NCBI GenBank assembly: GCA_022606135.1 | Contig: JABYQN010000009.1 | Location: forward strand, 1,575,001 to 1,639,000 | Direction of reading: 5' to 3' | DNA from: Fomes fomentarius | Lineage: Eukaryota; Basidiomycota; Agaricomycetes; Polyporales; Polyporaceae | DNA length: 64,000 bases | Shown: piece after piece, positions 48,731 to 57,964 of the stretch | Numbering within the stretch: position 1 is the stretch's first letter | How the letters are laid out: the number at the start of each line of letters is the position of its first letter | Translations under genes and position numbers: made by a program | The notes under the pieces: model-generated | What the model was told of the DNA's origin: nothing | Databases searched by the model: none | Seen by the model: only the letters and a program-made list of their open reading frames with translations

Positions 48731-51700
48731 CTACTCCGTATGCTCATAGTATCTACCATATGTTGACCAATGATGCATCTCTGTCCCCATTTTCTCCATG
48801 TCCTCGGGTGTAGGTCGAGCAGAGGTTCGAATGCGTGGCTGACGGAGCAGCTCTCTGACAAAGTCGTCATAAAGTGGGTCCATAACCTTGAAGATCTTGG
48901 AGGAACATCCATGTACAACGATCTGATAGATATGTCGCTCGTCAGGTTCATCCCGGGCCATCCCTTTGCGGTCCGGAAACACTTTGCAGGTGACACTTGG
49001 ATCATAGGCAGGTTGATTTTTGCCTGAGGATATATCCTCAGTGGTCGGTGGCTTGAACTTGAAGCCTAGCGTGTTTTGGTTTTGAACAGGGTACGTGTGA
49101 CTGCGTTGTTCTCCTTCAGCTTCAACTTGATCAGCTGCACTCTCAGGTGCAAGATGCATGTGTATTATAATGCAATGTTGAGCCTTCTTCAGTATCACAT
49201 TGTCTTTGAGGGAATCAAACTGTAAGGCACCCATAGTTGGAGGGGTTGCTGTTGCTTTGACTGATACCATGATGACACTGAGGTTGTCAGGCTGAAACCC
49301 CTCCTCCACATTCATCAGGACTGGGATATATGCATCATAGCCCACTGTACTGTGGCGCACAATCAGTGCATATCCTTCTGCCCATGCGGCTCCAAGACGA
49401 GTGGTGTTCATTACATCATCCCCAAGTCTTAGCCACTGCGTAAAACGCAATCTGGCTCCTTCAAATGTTTCACTGAATGAAACAATATCGTTCCCTTTGC
49501 ATTGTAAGATATTCTGTGCCCATTCATCATGGAAAAGTTCTTTGATAAAGTCCTCGATGGCACATCCTTGGCTGAACAGTATAGTGTTCATTTTCCAGTC
49601 TTGATTTAACTTGGATATTGCTGACATCATGGCCAGATGGCAAAGTATGCGCATAAATATTTCTGCTCCTTCACCAGCAACGGCCAAGTCCCTATATATA
49701 CTATAGGAAATAATCTCTAGTATCCCTTTGATATTGCCTTCTTTCATAATTTGGTACAATAGGTTGGTGGCTGCTTCACCCAATATTGGCTCACTTTTGT
49801 ATGTAGAATAGACTGTCTCCCGGGACTTGGGAATATGACAGATAGTACGCATGTGATTGGCAGTAAGTTTGTGATCAGCGTTTTCAGCAATGTAATTGTT
49901 CCGGTAAACTTCTAGTCTTATACAGACACAAAAATCCAAAATGGTTAACTTTTGCTCAGTTGTCCATTCCCTAAATGGAGGTATTGTTGTTTTTGCAAGT
50001 AGTTTTCCTTTGGCCATGATAAGGAGATCCTCTGGTGTGACACCTTCTGGATTATGAACACCTTTTGAATAAGCATACCACCTATACAATTCAAATGAGT
50101 GCCATTCAATGTGAGGTCTCTTTCCTCACTCACATGCACCGGCCAAACTGCACCAAAAAGGATGCTGAACTGAAATTATCTAGAGACAACCCATTGATTG
50201 TAGTGTTATCAGGGAGATAGACATTCCAATAACCAGTAAAAGGTGGAACTAGGTTATTAAAGTGTTTGAAGGCATAATATGACCTTTCTACAAGCAACCA
50301 TTTAGGTGGTGTGAGGTGTGATGCTTGTGCATCTGTGGTCAAGAATAGGAAGAATATGGAACTTCCTAACAATGCACTTAATGATTCACAAAAAACATCA
50401 TACAGCCTTGTTGTCTTGTGAAATTCGTCAGTGAATTCCCTTGCCAAGACATCAACTTCATCCACACAGAAGATTACTTGAGGATGATCCATGCTATCTG
50501 GAAGGCATGGCTTTGGCTGCAAGCCTTGAATACATTTACTAAGACTTGTGAAGCTGGTACGAGCTCCTAGGGCTGCCATCTTCCATTTTTCTGAAGTTGG
50601 CCTGCCAAAGTCTGTTTGGTCAAATGCTTTATTTCGAGTAGAGGACCGGGTTTGGTCTGCATGCTGGTATATAGAAATTTCATGAGGGTTCTTTCATAGT
50701 TCAAGCGTGTTTCTCACCTGCATTTGTTCAACTATCCTGTTACAAAAATCATTGCTATGCCCTGGTTTACTTTGCCATATGTTCCATTGTGAGGCAATGT
50801 CATTGTAGCTCAATTTCTGCTGTTTGTTCAACGAGATTCTCAGGATTTTCTCTGTGACTGTAAACACTGCCTTCAAGAACTTGAGAAATACCACTTCTTG
50901 TTGGTCATGTCCATCTTGAGAATGAAGCAATTTTAGCAAATAGTCTCGAAGACCACTATGTGTAGGTGGTTGTGCAATATCTGCACAATCAAATTAATAT
51001 GAGATATATATATATCAGTCATATCCTACCTTCATCAGGCTGAGAAGATCTAATATTGAGGTTTATAGTGAAAACTTTGTTACCATACTCCTTAATAGTC
51101 CTTGATTTGCCATAACCAGAACTTTGCAACCAAACACCAAAGTTTGAAAATGGCTTGGAGTATTTCCCTGCATATGTGTGTTTACAAACCCATTGGTGAA
51201 GTTTCTCAAGTAAATCTCCTTGGTATTCCAGGGTCCATGCAGAGCACACAACTGCAATAAAATCAGCTGAATGTCGAATATTGGTGACTTTTATTGAACA
51301 AACCTTGTTCTATAAACAGAGATATTTAGTGTTCATCACATTGATAAGAAAAGAAGCATACCTGTGAGTGACTCAACTGGGACAAATCCCTTATGGGAAG
51401 GTAGTTTGGGATATTCATACCATAATGCTGATGGTATGCTCAGCCTTATTATATCAGCAACTGCAATACTGAACACAATACCTAGAATACGAATGTCTTT
51501 AAAACTTTTTTGTAAAAGTCCCTTGATAATATGATTCAAAATTGGTTGATATTCTGGCTCCTTGAGCAGTTTTTCCAGGCCTGCTATCCTATCAAACTCT
51601 TTCTTGGTACAGGGCATGTGTTTTACTCTGATATTTGAGAGGTCTATAAAAACAATTGTTGCAACTGCCTTGACTACTTCTATTGATACTTTTTGTGCTG

Positions 51701-51845
51701 CTTGTCCTGAGATAACTTCAGATAGTTTGACACTATCAATTAAGTTAAACAAGATGTCATCCAAGTCTTGATGGGGCATTTGCTTTTGAATATAAGCAGG
51801 AAGTGTATGGTGAATATACTGAGTAGACATAGTTTCAGTATACAC
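48731..51845 (-). CDS. Large P-loop NTPase with possible C-terminal PD-(D/E)XK-like domain (AT-rich accessory gene)
   Basis: I recognise only motifs. Five exons (51362-51845, 51030-51287, 50718-50980, 50134-50663, 48731-50081) join in phase to 961 residues. Residues 1-160 are helical. The exon 1/2 join gives 'LTVTNIRHSADFIAVVCSAW'. 'SSGYGKSRTIKEYG' (about 216-229) is a Walker A with Gln where the first Gly is usual. 'VIFCVDEVDVL' (about 398-408) is Walker B, and 'FFLFLTTDAQ' a sensor-like strand. 'FGRCMWYAYSKG' marks the next border. Near 755-790, 'AWAEGYALIVRHSTVGYDAYIPVL...LSVIMVSVKA' resembles a G-x-D...hxVK nuclease core with Ser in place of the usual Glu/Gln. Similar NTPase-nuclease proteins form expanded families in mushroom-forming fungi and resemble Crinkler-type effectors; that link is inferred. 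Base composition is much more AT-rich than all neighbours, yet the frame is intact. Confidence 0.72.
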
Positions 51846-52318
51846 TGGGTTGTATATGTGCAGTTGTGGCTATTGGCTAGAGTCAAGAAAGATGCAAGAT
51901 GTTATAAGCTGGGCAGTGAGTAATAAGCCTGGCAATGAGTAATGCCACCTTTTATACCCAATACCAAGGTCTGATCTTTCATCTGATATTTTGGCCTCAG
52001 AGTACACATAATCCCATGCTACATTTCTCATACTTGTGTGTGGCTAGCTAATGGTCTCATCATTTCAACTTGAACTCTGTATCAGTCATCTCCATACCAT
52101 GACTTAGAGACACAAATGCAGAGAACCCAGATCATTCTTGATGTTCACGGAGAATGTTCCTGATTCGGAGTGATTCATGATGAATGATCATGAAGGGTCA
52201 ATTCACCAGAAGGAAAGGCGGTGCGTCAACTATATATACTCAATTCAAACCCCGCAAATATCTATCTCTCGAACTACCCACATACGACTTTACATCACTC
52301 CGTCCTTCATGATCTGAT
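51846..52318. other. Divergent AT-rich intergenic region
   Basis: Promoter region of the NTPase gene (-) and of the orphan ORF at 52319 (+). It holds the TATA box at 51948-51957 and an imperfect 20-nt tandem repeat (cores AGTGAGTAAT and AATGAGTAAT, about 51914-51942). A TATATATACT at 52231-52240 lies about 80 nt upstream of 52319. Confidence 0.5.
51948..51957 (-). promoter_or_regulatory. TATA box of the NTPase gene
   Basis: On the minus strand the sequence reads GTATAAAAGG, about 105 nt upstream of the ATG at 51845. This suggests the gene is transcribed. Confidence 0.6.
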
Positions 52319-52819
52319 ATGCTTGAGGAATTGGCAACAAACCCGGTTACCTCTCTGTCTGCCACGTTAGTGACGTTATATGGCGATTGTTCCAGTGAGA
52401 TAGTTCCGTTGATGATCGATCTTAGGGAGTCCTCTCAGAAGCATGAAGGTGCCAAAGTGCCTTACACGCTCAGCAAAAGGCACTTCCAAATGACTGTAGC
52501 ATCTCCTTGCATCCCAATCAGGGAGTTCAAACGGCAGTGGGACACAAATGCCATTGCGATATTCACGAAGGAGGGAGGGTCCATTACTAATGCAGGGGAG
52601 AATACAAAGGAGGCAGCAAAGCTTCTCAGTATAGCGATCAAGGAGCGCACTGGCTACTGGGGCGGCAAATACACCGTTTCCGACACATACCTCGATGTTT
52701 CGAACGTGCAAGCAATGCTTGATCACAATACGGCACTATACAACATGCTGAAGAGAGGGCTGAAACGAAAGCCGCCGTTCTTGCACGACTTGCCCCAGAT
52801 GCGTAGGTTGCTGGTTTGA
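52319..52819 (+). CDS. Orphan ORF, 166 aa, unknown function
   Basis: Single-exon open frame, 'MLEELATNPVTSLSATL...' to '...KPPFLHDLPQMRRLLV'. I recognise no domain. The composition is that of a globular protein: mixed charge, regular hydrophobics, no low complexity. It has 'TGYWGGKYTVSDTYLDVSNV' in the middle and a basic C-terminus (KRGLKRKPP). A TATATATACT element lies about 80 nt upstream. It is divergent from the AT-rich NTPase gene, with about 470 bp between starts, so a functional link is conceivable but untested. It could also be a lineage-specific gene or a remnant. Confidence 0.45.
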   Translation: MLEELATNPVTSLSATLVTLYGDCSSEIVPLMIDLRESSQKHEGAKVPYTLSKRHFQMTVASPCIPIREFKRQWDTNAIAIFTKEGGSITNAGENTKEAAKLLSIAIKERTGYWGGKYTVSDTYLDVSNVQAMLDHNTALYNMLKRGLKRKPPFLHDLPQMRRLLV

Positions 52820-52893
52820 ATTTATCCCCTGCTTAGTTTGACCCCCCGGTTACCTTATGCGATATAGATATATGGTACACCGAGGTCCGGGGC

Positions 52894-53100
52894 ATGCCCT
52901 TTCCGGATTGTAACAGGTGGGGAATCTTGGACGGGAGCGAGGAAGGGCCTGTCAGTGATGAATGGTATGATGGCATGACAGATCGGGCATCAGACAGTGA
53001 CCCCGATGGAGGGGCCGACAAGGATGAAGGGGCCGACAAGGATGAGGATGGATCGAGTGAGGATGTTGAAACCTCCAGTGCTGATGTTGTCAACCTGTGA
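52894..53100 (+). CDS. Small acidic ORF, 68 aa, doubtful
   Basis: Open frame rich in Asp, Glu, Gly and Ser, with the internal repeat GADKDE-GADKDED encoded by a near-perfect 18-nt tandem repeat (about 53011-53046). It could be the last exon or a shifted continuation of the ORF ending at 52819, or not a gene. No domain is recognised. Confidence 0.25.
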   Translation: MPFPDCNRWGILDGSEEGPVSDEWYDGMTDRASDSDPDGGADKDEGADKDEDGSSEDVETSSADVVNL

Positions 53101-53599
53101 TGTATGGACGGCCTCACAAGCTGTGATTATTTTTGTGTACCTATCCGAACGTTTCGATTGATCCTGGCATGTAGTGATGTATGATTGCACACTGGTGATG
53201 TGCATCGCGCATGTCTGCGCAAGGATTCGCCGCATTTGGTAATCGAAGTGCGGCACATACGAGCGCCATCCCAACTCATCCTCGTACCACCACGACGCAC
53301 CACCGCCGACGTATCTTATTGCCTCGAATATAGTCATAGGTCTCGCTGACACGAGCCGAGCCAGTAGCCCAGTACGCACCGTCACCATAGACCTCCACGC
53401 CAGCACCAACGGTCACCGAGCCTCGCGCGTTGCGCAATTCGTCCCTTCCGACCCCCTCGCCGAGACTCGCCTGGTTTCGCTTACATCTACATCCCTCATT
53501 ATTTTATCCGTACACTCCGGCTTCTGGCACAGTTCGAGCGCCTTCCATTGTATGTCTCGGCTTCGGACGACCGTATATACTCCAGCCCTCCCTTGTAAC
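53101..53599. other. Region without recognised genes
   Basis: A minus-strand frame (about 52990-53409) contains a Trp/Tyr/Gly-rich patch (YVGGGASWWYEDELGW) that looks protein-like, but I cannot extend it or name it. Confidence 0.3.
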
Positions 53600-53649
53600 T
53601 ACTCTAACAGAACAATAAATAGACACTTTCCCCAGTGTTCGCCCTCTAT
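53600..53649. repeat. 50-bp direct repeat, copy 1
   Basis: Begins TACTCTAACAGAACAATAAA and ends CGCCCTCTAT. It is identical over 50 bp to 53690-53739, with a period of 90 bp and a 40-bp unique spacer. Confidence 0.9.
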
Positions 53650-53689
53650 GTGCAAAGCGGATTCCGACAGCTGTCGAATTCGAAAGACG

Positions 53690-53739
53690 TACTCTAACAG
53701 AACAATAAATAGACACTTTCCCCAGTGTTCGCCCTCTAT
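53690..53739. repeat. 50-bp direct repeat, copy 2
   Basis: Exact copy of 53600-53649. The flanking bases differ on both sides, apart from the adjoining A/G positions. Confidence 0.9.
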
Positions 53740-54132
53740 ATTTTCTCTATTCTCGCCTTCCGACTTCGACTAGAGCCCTTCGAATCTCGACTCCCGACGC
53801 TCGATTCTCGCCTTACGGATTCTCGAACACATCCCTCGAAACATCCATCTACTCATACTCCATAATCTTTATATCTGACGACCGGGCTCATTCCTCACCT
53901 CTCTCGCCTCTCTGGACGGCAAGACTCGGTGACTCGGAAGCGGAGGCCGTTTGACGTGAACGTAAAAGATGGTATTGTTTGTACGATAGGCGAGGTCAAG
54001 CGAAGGGCACATGCCCAGCCGAAGACGCCCAAGTGGTTAGACCTGTCAATACTGTTCCATCCTGCTCCCCCACCATCTCGCCATCCCTGCTACTTCGTCC
54101 GACTACAAGGCGGCGCAAGAATTTTGACAACA

Positions 54133-54699
54133 ATGAATCAGGTAATGCTCGAGCAAGGAAGACTCGGACTGATGGGCACCCCGGAGCAGCCGGTCGACAA
54201 CTTGCGCTTGTCAGCCCCGGACAACGACACGAAGACGCACGTCTACCTGCTCGTCTTCGCCGACGACTACGCGCACCCGCGCGACTGGCACTGGAGCATC
54301 AGCTGGAAAGTCGGCGGGCTCAAACACCAATCAAAGGGATGGCGGCACGTTCACGTTCAGGTGCACAACGTCATGGTCGCGCCCGGCCCTGGCGTGGCCC
54401 CGCGGCAGGAAAAGAGGTACGTGTTTTGGGGCGGGTTGACGAAGCCTGAAGGTGCTCTCACGTCTAGCGCGCGCAAGATCTCCCTGGGCAAGATGAGTTT
54501 GGCGGCGAGGACGGAGATCGAGAGGATGGCGCTCAGTGTGCCGGTTCTGGCTATGGGGAGTATGTGCGGGAGGTGGAACTGCCAGGAGTGGGTGAAGGCG
54601 CTTGGCGCACGGATGGTTGATGCGCGGATCGTCTCTCAGAATGTGTGGGAGTCCGCTTTGGTGGATGCCTACAGACGTGCGTGTGCTCTTGGCGGGTGA
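54133..54699 (+). CDS. Unknown protein with papain-like (NlpC/LRAT-type) motifs, copy 1
   Basis: Not assigned to a named family. The start at 54133 ('MNQVMLEQG') is preferred over an upstream in-frame ATG at 53929 because it aligns with the start of the paralogue at 62735 ('MVEVMRAND'). Conserved order: 'HVYLLVFAD', 'DWHWSISWKVGG', 'GWRHVHVQVHN', 'YVFWGGLTK', 'ARKISLGKMSLAARTEIERMA', then 'RWNCQEWVKALGARMVDARIVS'. A strand with 'HWSISW' followed later by 'NCQEWV' at the start of a helix is the arrangement of permuted papain-fold enzymes (LRAT, NlpC/P60), with His before Cys. Enzyme activity is inferred from these two motifs only. The end may lie in a further exon, since a possible donor follows 'DAYRR'. 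Confidence 0.65.
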   Translation: MNQVMLEQGRLGLMGTPEQPVDNLRLSAPDNDTKTHVYLLVFADDYAHPRDWHWSISWKVGGLKHQSKGWRHVHVQVHNVMVAPGPGVAPRQEKRYVFWGGLTKPEGALTSSARKISLGKMSLAARTEIERMALSVPVLAMGSMCGRWNCQEWVKALGARMVDARIVSQNVWESALVDAYRRACALGG

Positions 54700-55789
54700 T
54701 TTTTGGAACAGAAAGCTGATGTGGGTTGGTTTTCAGGGTGAGTACGACGAAAATGCCAAGGCGCGATTCGGAGAGGCTGTCAAGGGATGGTCAGGAGAAG
54801 TTCGATGTGTTGAGGGATTGTTGTGTGCTGAGTAGTGGGGGTTGGGTGTCTCGAGAACCTGTACGATATAACTCTGTGAGAAGGATATTTGGGATCGAAG
54901 GAAGATGGTGTCTTTGGCTTCATTCAATGCTGAAGGCGATTGTTTTGCTTCCTTTTTGAGGCCGGCCTTCCGATGAACAGAATGTGCTGCAGGTGCCGCG
55001 GGTAGCGGTCCACGACCTAGGCCGCGTTCGCCGCGACAGCCACCGCACCTCGGGACATCCTCCGACATCAAGCAACGCAGCGCAATGGGAGAACCTCATA
55101 CCTAGAGTCGCTCCCCGTCGGAAAGGGGTGCGCCATAGCACGTAGCGAGACTCATGACACCATACCCGGGGAAGGTACTGTCTTCGATGGAGCGCGTTGA
55201 AACGATCGTCATGAGGATGATTGCTCATTATGTTTGAGTGAGAGGGATCGAAGGAGAGGGACGTGTTGTCGTTGGAACATGTGGTGAGAGACCTGAGGAG
55301 CTCGAGCGATTCTTTTCATACTCATCACCGGTGGCAACGTCATCGCATCTCGCCTATTTCGCTGTAAATGCGAAGTACATGGATGAGTAGCGGAATGACA
55401 ATCATTGCGTACTACTCACCGAAGTATATAGTGAATATCGATCCTAGCGTGGTCCGTTCATGGACCCCAGAAGGATACATGATCCTCGACTTTGGACACA
55501 CATGTCAAGTTTGCTCTCCGATCCGCAACGCCAGAAGTTCGCATGTTGTCACTTCAGAACTTGTCTTCGGCGGCTCGCTGACGACAAGCTCATGGCCCAG
55601 GATCTATGACCGCCAACAGGATGGGAACAACGCTAGAAATCGTTGCTGCATTGGGAACACGAGACCTAGTTATCCTGCTGCAAAAGCATGTTATGCCGTG
55701 AGTATCTCGGTCATATAACAAGAGCGACACACCTGCGTCATTACAGCGGTTGCATGTTCACGTTGTTGAGAGAGACGACGACATGGAAG
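54700..55789. other. Intergenic, about 1.1 kb
   Basis: A possible extra 3' exon of the preceding gene lies at about 54738-54959, but its translation is not supported by the paralogue. An open frame at 55368-55718 has no recognisable content. Nothing else is seen. Confidence 0.4.
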
Positions 55790-57521
55790 TTACAAAGTCC
55801 CCCAAACTACTCGCATAATGCTCCGCCTCACTCCGCGGCTCCTCTCCCAGACTGTCTGCACTCTGCCCGATGCCTTCTCTACCGCTTCAACGAATTCATT
55901 CACCCCGCCCCCGACACCGAAGTAAACGAGCTTCGCAGCGACGAGGCAGAGATACGGCTCGTCTGACAAGCCCTTCAGGTTTGCTGTATCTGACAATGTC
56001 AGTCTCGACGCAGACTCCTCGATGTTTGCTCCCTCCCTCCGCTTGATATCTCGATCGGCCGTCGCTCGCTTCATCAGGTCGACTAACGACCTTAGACTTG
56101 CGGTCCGGTAGATCGTCTCCGAGGTGAGGAGAACGTCGTACTTCCCGTTAGACTGGTCGACTCCGAATGTCGCCCACGAACCCTTGAAGAACTTGAGATG
56201 TATGCGATATGCGTGCAGAGACTCCAGAAATGCTGCAGTGAGTGCGGGCGTGATGAGGAGCTCGCCGGTCTGTGTCGCGTCCGCGGGAGGGAGAGGTTCT
56301 GGTTCACCCTTGTCCTCGTCTTCGTCGATGGTTACGCAATTTTCTGCCGCTGAGCGGTATGCCGATGAAGCAGGAGACATGTCTGCGACCCGAGAGTTAG
56401 AGAAGTTGATGAGCGGAGAGAAGCAGCAGAGTTAGCGTGTAGGAATGGAAGACGGACAGACTCGAGTCAGAGTGCCCACCGCTGCCGACCGGAGTCACTG
56501 CACTGCCCTTGCGCAACCACGCCTTTCATTGTAGACCCGCTGACAATTGTGGCTTGTACCTTTATACTGACGATCAGGAGTTCTGTAGCCACACATTGCC
56601 AAAAAAAACTTCGCTTCTCTTCCTTGCATTGGCCTACAACCGAATTGATATAGGAACCAGCACGAGGAAGAGATAGCGTGTTTAGATGGCATCTTCACGC
56701 TACTACCGTATGTCATGTAACCCAACGACGTGTATCATAGTGTGTTTCCTGCGTGATGGTTCTAATTGAAAGGTAGTACTCACACCATGTCAGGATGATG
56801 TTCGGAAGCGTAACCAACTGGAGGACAAGCGCATTGTAGTCTTGTAGGTGTACATGAACGTCACCTTCTGCCGGGGGTTCTATCGAGAAGAGCGTGTGTA
56901 GCAGATACAGAGACGGCACTGCGGTTCCGCAACCTAACTGCAATTCGTCTTAGCACATGTCAGAACCCCTACGAAATGACGTAGCCAGAAGAGCATACCT
57001 CGAGTATCCGTTTCCCTCGCACAGCAGGCGGTATTCCATCACCGTAAATTGAATGTAGACAATCCACGAGGTCGAGGCTGCACTCCCATGTCTTCAATCC
57101 CCCTTCATAAACGCCAGGGACGACGTCTGAGGGTGCGTCGACAAAATCGATATCTGACTCTGAGCGCCCGTCTTGCGTTGCAGCTTCCGCACCAGAGATC
57201 AGCTGGAAGCGAGCGTCAAAGAGGTCTCTCCTCGACATCACTATCTCGCCACCCATTGAGAGAGGAACGGATAAAGGAGAGAAAGAGAGTGCGGGAGGTA
57301 GAGCAGAGATCTGGAACAAATGCGACGGTTAAAAGGCTATCGTGCCATTATCGAAGGTAACTGACAAGTTCACCCAAGGACACTTCACTGGAGATTTCTT
57401 CTGAGATGTTTTCGTGGTAGGTTGTTGACTCCTCGTCTTCGTTCACTAGGACAGACTGGTCAATTTGAAGATCGCCAGCACCATCCTCGGCGTCATCGAT
57501 GTCAAAGTCAAACTTGAACAT
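55790..57521 (-). CDS. HPM1: Protein-histidine N-methyltransferase (HPM1/METTL18 type)
   Basis: SAM-dependent enzyme that methylates a histidine of ribosomal protein uL3. The start at 57521 is 'MFKFDFDIDDAEDGAGDL', an acidic Phe-rich leader typical of the family. 'VVPGVYEGGLKTWECSLDLVDCL' is the METTL18 signature. 'GKRILE|LGCGTAVPSLYLL' is SAM motif I, joined across an intron, and 'VHLQDYNALVLQLVTLPNIILTW' follows. After a 401-nt intron (56383-56783, much longer than others here) come 'YMSPASSAYRSAAE', an acidic insert 'IDEDEDKGEPEP', 'AYRIHLKFFKGSWATFG' and 'KYDVLLTSETIYRTASLRSLVDL'. The protein ends 'GVRRSIMRVVWGTL'. Confidence 0.92.
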
Positions 57522-57964
57522 CCTGCAGTCGTTACGTCCCTGTATCGTGATATCGCGATTCAGAGGTATAGTGAGTTTAACGAAGCTTTTTGACACGGTG
57601 CCAACTGGGGAGGTGGCACAACAGCAGTCGGATTTAGCGCCCTTCCGTAAGCATGAATTAATATGACTACTTAGTTGCATTGTTTGTCTATATTTGCTTC
57701 TATACGCCAACCGAAGCTTCACCAATCTTACTTGTCCCATCACTCAAACTTGCTCATCATGTGCTATGACGGTGTCGCTCGGACTGGCGCGCTGTTGACA
57801 GGAGTATATCACCGCCCAACATGCTGCCAGCGTGTGCCAGCGGCGCGCTGTTCAGCGCGCTTTCGTGTCTCACGGATTGTATATAAGGTTCAGGACGGGA
57901 GCGAAGGAAGCGCATGCAAAGACCCACGCTAGCAAACGGCCTGCGAAGCATCTATAGGACCCTC
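57522..57964 (+). promoter_or_regulatory. Aldo/keto reductase promoter region
   Basis: Divergent region between HPM1 (-) and the reductase (+). TATATAAGG at 57880-57888 is the reductase TATA box. GGCGCGCTGTT occurs at 57785-57795 and at 57842-57852. The second copy is part of an 8+2+8 perfect inverted repeat (GCGCGCTG-TT-CAGCGCGC, 57843-57860) about 20 bp upstream of the TATA box. Confidence 0.5.

Noticed and set aside
48731..51845. Retrotransposon or DNA transposon as explanation for the AT-rich gene
   Set aside because: No reverse transcriptase, integrase or DDE transposase motif, and no terminal repeats or target-site duplication seen. The protein has NTPase motifs instead.
53929..54132. 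Longer N-terminus of papain-like copy 1
   Set aside because: The paralogue at 62735 aligns with the internal start at 54133, and the upstream residues are low in pattern.
55368..55718. 116-aa plus-strand frame
   Set aside because: No protein-like conservation that I can see and no flanking gene signals.
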